Assembly: GCF_004217445.1 (NCBI RefSeq)
Contig: NZ_SHKX01000002.1
Coordinates: 1 to 46,693 of the forward strand
Source of the DNA: Fluviicoccus keumensis
Lineage (GTDB): Bacteria; Pseudomonadota; Gammaproteobacteria; Pseudomonadales; Moraxellaceae
Direction: 5' to 3'
DNA length: 46,693 nucleotides
Translations under genes and position numbers: made by a program
The notes under the pieces: model-generated
Database searches by the model: none
The model's input: only the letters and a program-made list of their open reading frames with translations
Told to the model about the DNA's origin: nothing
Shown: positions 43,506 through 46,693 of the stretch, in pieces
Position numbering within the stretch: the first letter of the stretch is position 1
How the letters are laid out: each line of letters begins with the position of its first letter

Positions 43506-43511
43506 TATAAT
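43506..43511 (+). promoter_or_regulatory. Orphan TATAAT with GC-rich discriminator
   Basis: TATAAT (43506-43511) followed by CGGCCCC closely resembles the pyrD and cvpA promoters, but no + strand gene follows. Only a 9-codon frame (MPRICAFTP, 43570-43599) lies downstream, overlapping the end of the opposite gene. No good -35 is visible. Confidence 0.35.
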
Positions 43512-43595
43512 CGGCCCCTCGTGTAAATCGGCAAACCGCCTCCCGCGCGCAAAATGCGGAAGCCGGTTAATGCCCCGCATCTGCGCCTTCACCCC

Positions 43596-45731
43596 TTAAC
43601 GCCTGCCCACAAACTCGTAGGCGTAATGACTACTCTGCTTCTGTTCCCAATTATCCAGCAGGTGGTATGTCCGCTTCCACAGCCAGCGTTTGCAATAATA
43701 GTTGGCAAGACCATCCTGGCGGCAACCCTTGATTTTGAACGGCAAGTTGAATCCAACCTGACGCCCGCGGACAAATTCGCGCACCGGAACCGGCTTCACC
43801 AGATGCGTGCCGTTAGTATCGATCGTGCGGGTATAAATGGTGCTGTCGGTCACCGCTCGGCTTTCCTCCAGATTATCGTCACCAAAAAACAGGTAATGGC
43901 GCTGGGTGGAAGCGGGGTCACCCAAGGTGCTGGGCCAGTCGGCCTTGCCGCCGTCATGCGAGTGCTCGGCAATGCTTTGCACGAAGGAATAATGGTTGTG
44001 ATAACGGTTCCGGGGATCGTGCGGGGTGCTGGCCCAGGCATAGACAACGGGCAATACCATGCCGGTCGGCGACAGCCAGGGGCTGCACGCTGCCGCCAGA
44101 TAGAGCGGCGTCGGGAACGGCACTTTCAGGTTCTTTTCCGCCGTGAGCACTCCTGAATTCCGCACCAGCCGTCCCCCGAATCCGGTCATGTCAAAGGCCT
44201 TGATCATGCTGAAGACCGTGACCCCGCTGGGCGCGAATAATCCGGGCTGTACCGGGTTGGGATTGCCGCAGGCCGAATCCATGGTGACCACGCCGTCATC
44301 CACTCCGGGTAGAAATCTGCTGGTCACCACATAACCCCCAATTGGATGCCCGCCCGCAAAGGTCACGGTGGGGACGGGCGTTTTGTTGACCAGCGGTCCC
44401 CAGACGGTTTGGGTTACCGCCGGCACCAGATCCACCAAGACGCTGTTGGCAAGGTAGCTGGTATCCGCATTGCAACTGTTAGTGGAATTACCCGTAATGC
44501 CAAGGAAAACGTTAAACATATCGCAGATCACGTTTGATGCATCCACCGGCAAGGAAATCGCCATGCCGAGCACCAGGCCGACGGTTGCGACGCGACTTCC
44601 CGAGATGGCCCCGTTGAAGGAAATATGGGCCGCCATGCGCTCAGCGATCTGGATGCCGCCTTTGCCGTAATCCTCACTGGCAGCCTTGGCCATGGCCGTG
44701 CTGACAATCAGTGAGCCGGTAGAGTGGGAAATGAGGATGCAGCCGTTGGCGCAGAAGGGTTTGTCCCAGTTGGCGGGATAGCCCGGCGGGGTTACCACGT
44801 TCTTGTTGGCCAGAATGGCCTGGCTGATCTGGTTCATCAGGGCATCCTGCGCATAAGCCAAACGCTGATTGGATGACCAAGCCACCAGCATATAGCGGTT
44901 GTGCTTGGGCTGATAGACCGGCGCGGCATCGTTCGGCGTCCATTGCCAGCCTTGCCCCAGATGTTCCTCGATATGGCTTTTCCAGTAGTCCTCGGCATAG
45001 GTGCGGAAATAGCCGCCGGTATTGAGGAACTCCGAGGCGTCCTGCGGCCACACCCGGTTGGCCGGATAGACCGGTCCCATGGCGGATGGCGGATGATTCA
45101 GCCGGGCCGTCAGGTGCTCGGTCGCCAGACCATGGACATAGATAATGTCGCGGCCCTCAAAAGGCTGGCTGCTGTCCAGAAAGATCTTGCTGTTGCAGGG
45201 GGTGGGGGTTTTGACTTCCGTTCCGGCGGTCTTGGTGAAGCATACGGCATCCGGCATGGCCGGGAAATCGGACAGGGGTGGCAGCGGGTGCTCGGCCACA
45301 TTGGTGACCAGGGCGGGAACCTCGTTCTGTTCAAACTTCTCCAGGGCGATTTCCGCGCTTTTATCGGCATCGCTTTCCGGTACTTCGGCCGGGGGTTCAT
45401 CGCCGCCGATGGACGGGTCGCATACCTGATTGGCGTAGAAGGCGTCCGTTGAGGTGTCGATATCCGGATAAAGATCGGTGAGCAAACCGCGATTTTCTTC
45501 AACGTAGGTCGGGGCGGTGACATTGGTGGCTTCCGGCGGCACCGTCACATTGCCGAACTTGTCGAGCTCGGCGGGCTGGTCGCAGGCGGACAGGGCGGCG
45601 ATGGTCTGGTCGGCTTCCGGAGAACTGCCGCCGCCGCAGGCTGCCATCAGCAGGACCACCCAAAGGACGCTCATACGTCTGAGGTAGCGTGCGGCCACCG
45701 CAGATAAAGCTGTGTCGGCATGCGCCGCCAT
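43596..45731 (-). CDS. Alpha/beta-hydrolase lipoprotein (lipase/esterase-like)
   Basis: About 711 residues with a lipoprotein signal: RYLRR, then SVLWVVLLMAAC with lipobox Cys, then GGGSS. The mature protein has an acidic linker (residues up to about 150), then DIIYVHGLATEHLT, the first strand and oxyanion loop of an alpha/beta hydrolase. The nucleophile elbow is ILISHSTGSLIV (S-H-S-T-G). An acid (VDDGVVTMDSA) and histidines (NHYSFVQSIAEHSHDGG) are placed as expected for the triad. It probably acts on esters at the cell surface or in the periplasm; the substrate is unknown. Starts at 45806, 45731 and 45674 are in frame; 45731 gives the best signal peptide. Confidence 0.75.
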   Translation of the reverse strand: MAAHADTALSAVAARYLRRMSVLWVVLLMAACGGGSSPEADQTIAALSACDQPAELDKFGNVTVPPEATNVTAPTYVEENRGLLTDLYPDIDTSTDAFYANQVCDPSIGGDEPPAEVPESDADKSAEIALEKFEQNEVPALVTNVAEHPLPPLSDFPAMPDAVCFTKTAGTEVKTPTPCNSKIFLDSSQPFEGRDIIYVHGLATEHLTARLNHPPSAMGPVYPANRVWPQDASEFLNTGGYFRTYAEDYWKSHIEEHLGQGWQWTPNDAAPVYQPKHNRYMLVAWSSNQRLAYAQDALMNQISQAILANKNVVTPPGYPANWDKPFCANGCILISHSTGSLIVSTAMAKAASEDYGKGGIQIAERMAAHISFNGAISGSRVATVGLVLGMAISLPVDASNVICDMFNVFLGITGNSTNSCNADTSYLANSVLVDLVPAVTQTVWGPLVNKTPVPTVTFAGGHPIGGYVVTSRFLPGVDDGVVTMDSACGNPNPVQPGLFAPSGVTVFSMIKAFDMTGFGGRLVRNSGVLTAEKNLKVPFPTPLYLAAACSPWLSPTGMVLPVVYAWASTPHDPRNRYHNHYSFVQSIAEHSHDGGKADWPSTLGDPASTQRHYLFFGDDNLEESRAVTDSTIYTRTIDTNGTHLVKPVPVREFVRGRQVGFNLPFKIKGCRQDGLANYYCKRWLWKRTYHLLDNWEQKQSSHYAYEFVGRR

Positions 45732-45818
45732 GGCCGTTCTCCCGCTGATTTTTTGTTTTGTTCCTACCGTCCAGAACAATCTACGCTTGAAAATTAGGCA
45801 ACACAATGAAGGGAAAAG

Positions 45819-45829
45819 GGGTCAGACAC
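45819..45829 (+). repeat. Left inverted repeat of the transposase unit
   Basis: GGGTCAGACAC (45819-45829) is the exact reverse complement of 46588-46598 and lies 3 bp outside the transposase stop codon. Confidence 0.8.
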
Positions 45830-45831
45830 GA

Positions 45832-46530
45832 TTATCCTTTTACCTTGGGCCTCCCCCGTCCCTTGGAGGCTGATTGCCGTTGCGTCAACGCTTCAATCTG
45901 TGCCTGAAACCGCTCTCCGCCCAGCGCCCATCCCTTGTGGGTGGCCTCACGGATATCCTGCAACTCCTGATCGGCGACGGGTTTTCCGAACAATGCGCGA
46001 TAAGCCACCTGCCGTTCCTCCGTAGTGTTTCCCAAGCTGATGTACAAAGGATGCGGTTTCAGCCAGTCCGCATTCAGGCCTGTCTGTCCAGCGGCATATC
46101 GGGCATGGCTGCTCCAGGAATAGTCAGCGGCTTGGACGACCATTCCGGCCCTGACGGGGTTAAGTTCGATGTATCGCATCAGCGTAAGCAGGTAGCGGTC
46201 GCTATCAACCACTGTTGCGCGGTAGCGTCCTTCCCAGAGGGTTCCGGTGCGTTGGTAAGTCTGGTTGAAATACTGCACATAACGCCTGCAGGCTGATTGG
46301 AATACCTTGCTGATACTGTCTTCGCGGCCGGGAGTGGCAAGCAGGTGGATGTGATTGGTCAGCCAGACGTAGGCGTGGATGGCCAATTGGTGCTTGTCGG
46401 CGGCTTCGACGATGGCGTCTCGGAAAAACTGGTAGTCGGCGTCGGTGGCAAATATGGCTTGCCGATTATTACCGCGCTGGATGATATGTTGAGGTTGTCC
46501 GGGGAGAATATATCGGGGGAGGCGTGCCAT
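45832..46530 (-). CDS. REP-associated tyrosine transposase (Y1_Tnp)
   Basis: A 232-residue HUH-type single-strand transposase. It begins MARLPRYILPGQPQHIIQRG, the hallmark N-terminus. It has the metal-binding HIH in LTNHIHLLATP, a candidate catalytic tyrosine in CRRYVQYFNQTYQRTG and the family segment RYIELNPVRAGMV. The C-terminus is basic (KGRGRPKVKG). AAGGAAAG lies before the ATG. Length is intact, with no frameshift. Such proteins are usually single-copy and process dispersed REP-like repeats rather than move as ordinary insertion sequences. Confidence 0.92.
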   Translation of the reverse strand: MARLPRYILPGQPQHIIQRGNNRQAIFATDADYQFFRDAIVEAADKHQLAIHAYVWLTNHIHLLATPGREDSISKVFQSACRRYVQYFNQTYQRTGTLWEGRYRATVVDSDRYLLTLMRYIELNPVRAGMVVQAADYSWSSHARYAAGQTGLNADWLKPHPLYISLGNTTEERQVAYRALFGKPVADQELQDIREATHKGWALGGERFQAQIEALTQRQSASKGRGRPKVKG

Positions 46531-46587
46531 AAACTTTCCTTGTAATTTGAAACCATAATTCTATATTGATGAGTTAATAAAATAAAG

Positions 46588-46598
46588 GTGTCTGACCC
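46588..46598 (+). repeat. Right inverted repeat of the transposase unit
   Basis: GTGTCTGACCC (46588-46598), perfect partner of 45819-45829, lies 57 bp upstream of the transposase start. Confidence 0.8.
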
Positions 46599-46607
46599 GA
46601 ATGGCAC

Positions 46608-46693
46608 TTACTTAAGCTTTTTCGGGTGGCCATTTCGCCGGATCTCTTCAATCGCAATCTTCCTCGGTTTTGTCAGCATCGGATAGGGTTTTG
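46608..46693 (-). CDS. Possible C-terminus of a gene running off the right edge
   Basis: On the minus strand one frame is open from the window edge for 28 codons and ends in TAA (46610-46608); the last residues read EIRRNGHPKKLK. The stop lies 9 bp beyond the transposase repeat, the same arrangement as other repeats in this window. The piece is too short to identify and could be chance. Confidence 0.3.
   Translation of the reverse strand, partial: KPYPMLTKPRKIAIEEIRRNGHPKKLK

Larger units (their letters stand above)
45819..46598 (-). mobile_element. RAYT/Y1 transposase unit with 11-bp terminal inverted repeats
   Basis: A 780-bp unit consisting of one transposase gene bracketed by perfect GGGTCAGACAC / GTGTCTGACCC repeats. 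The repeats are short, palindrome-end sequences of the kind recognised by REP-associated tyrosine transposases. I see no target-site duplication. Confidence 0.7.

Overview
The window is about 60% GC, densely packed bacterial chromosome. The order DUF2797 / pepN / NAD-glutamate dehydrogenase / pyrD / cvpA-purF-metZ, a sigma-54 type IV pilin gene and a moxR-DUF58-tgpA operon all point to a gammaproteobacterium, most likely in or near Pseudomonadales. This placement rests on gene content and order only; no 16S or marker tree was possible.

Left part (1-22.5 kb) is mostly housekeeping on the + strand. DUF2797 overlaps pepN, and a cyclic-nucleotide-domain MscS channel converges on pepN. They are followed by the 180-kDa-class NAD-glutamate dehydrogenase, pyrD (pyrimidines), cvpA, purF (purines) and metZ (methionine), the last ending in a clear terminator. 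Next come a type IV pilin gene with a textbook GG-N10-GC sigma-54 promoter and a PilR-like palindrome, the moxR / DUF58 / tgpA operon, tRNA-Val(GAC), and a membrane trio of DUF2157, DUF4401 and a GDYXXLXY protein.

Middle part (22.5-37.5 kb) is the accessory region and the most interesting stretch. Ten minus-strand genes are almost all coupled by 1-29 nt overlaps. Read 5' to 3' they are: LolA-like periplasmic lipoprotein-sorting protein, outer-membrane beta-barrel, MMPL/RND transporter, UbiA-type prenyltransferase, an HMG-CoA reductase fused to a complete aminoglycoside-phosphotransferase-like kinase, a rifampin-phosphotransferase-like dikinase, a GNAT-like protein, an AMP-forming acyl ligase, a CDP-alcohol phosphatidyltransferase and a CarS-like (CDP-archaeol synthase family) protein. 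The only two sizeable gaps are each filled by a palindromic repeat that begins a few bases after a stop codon. The simplest reading is a cluster that builds an isoprenoid-containing or otherwise unusual polar lipid and moves it to the outer membrane. A TetR regulator and a secreted START-domain lipid-binding protein lie just upstream, reading away from the cluster. The pathway as a whole is inference; the domain content and the gene coupling are read directly.

Right part (38-46.7 kb) carries ilvD, two tandem SRPBCC (AHSA1-like) genes, a gene whose 3' half changes abruptly from GC-rich to AT-rich DNA (probably modular or immunity-like), an alpha/beta-hydrolase lipoprotein, and a Y1/RAYT transposase bracketed by perfect 11-bp inverted repeats. 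The core of that repeat is also present at the extreme left edge of the window.
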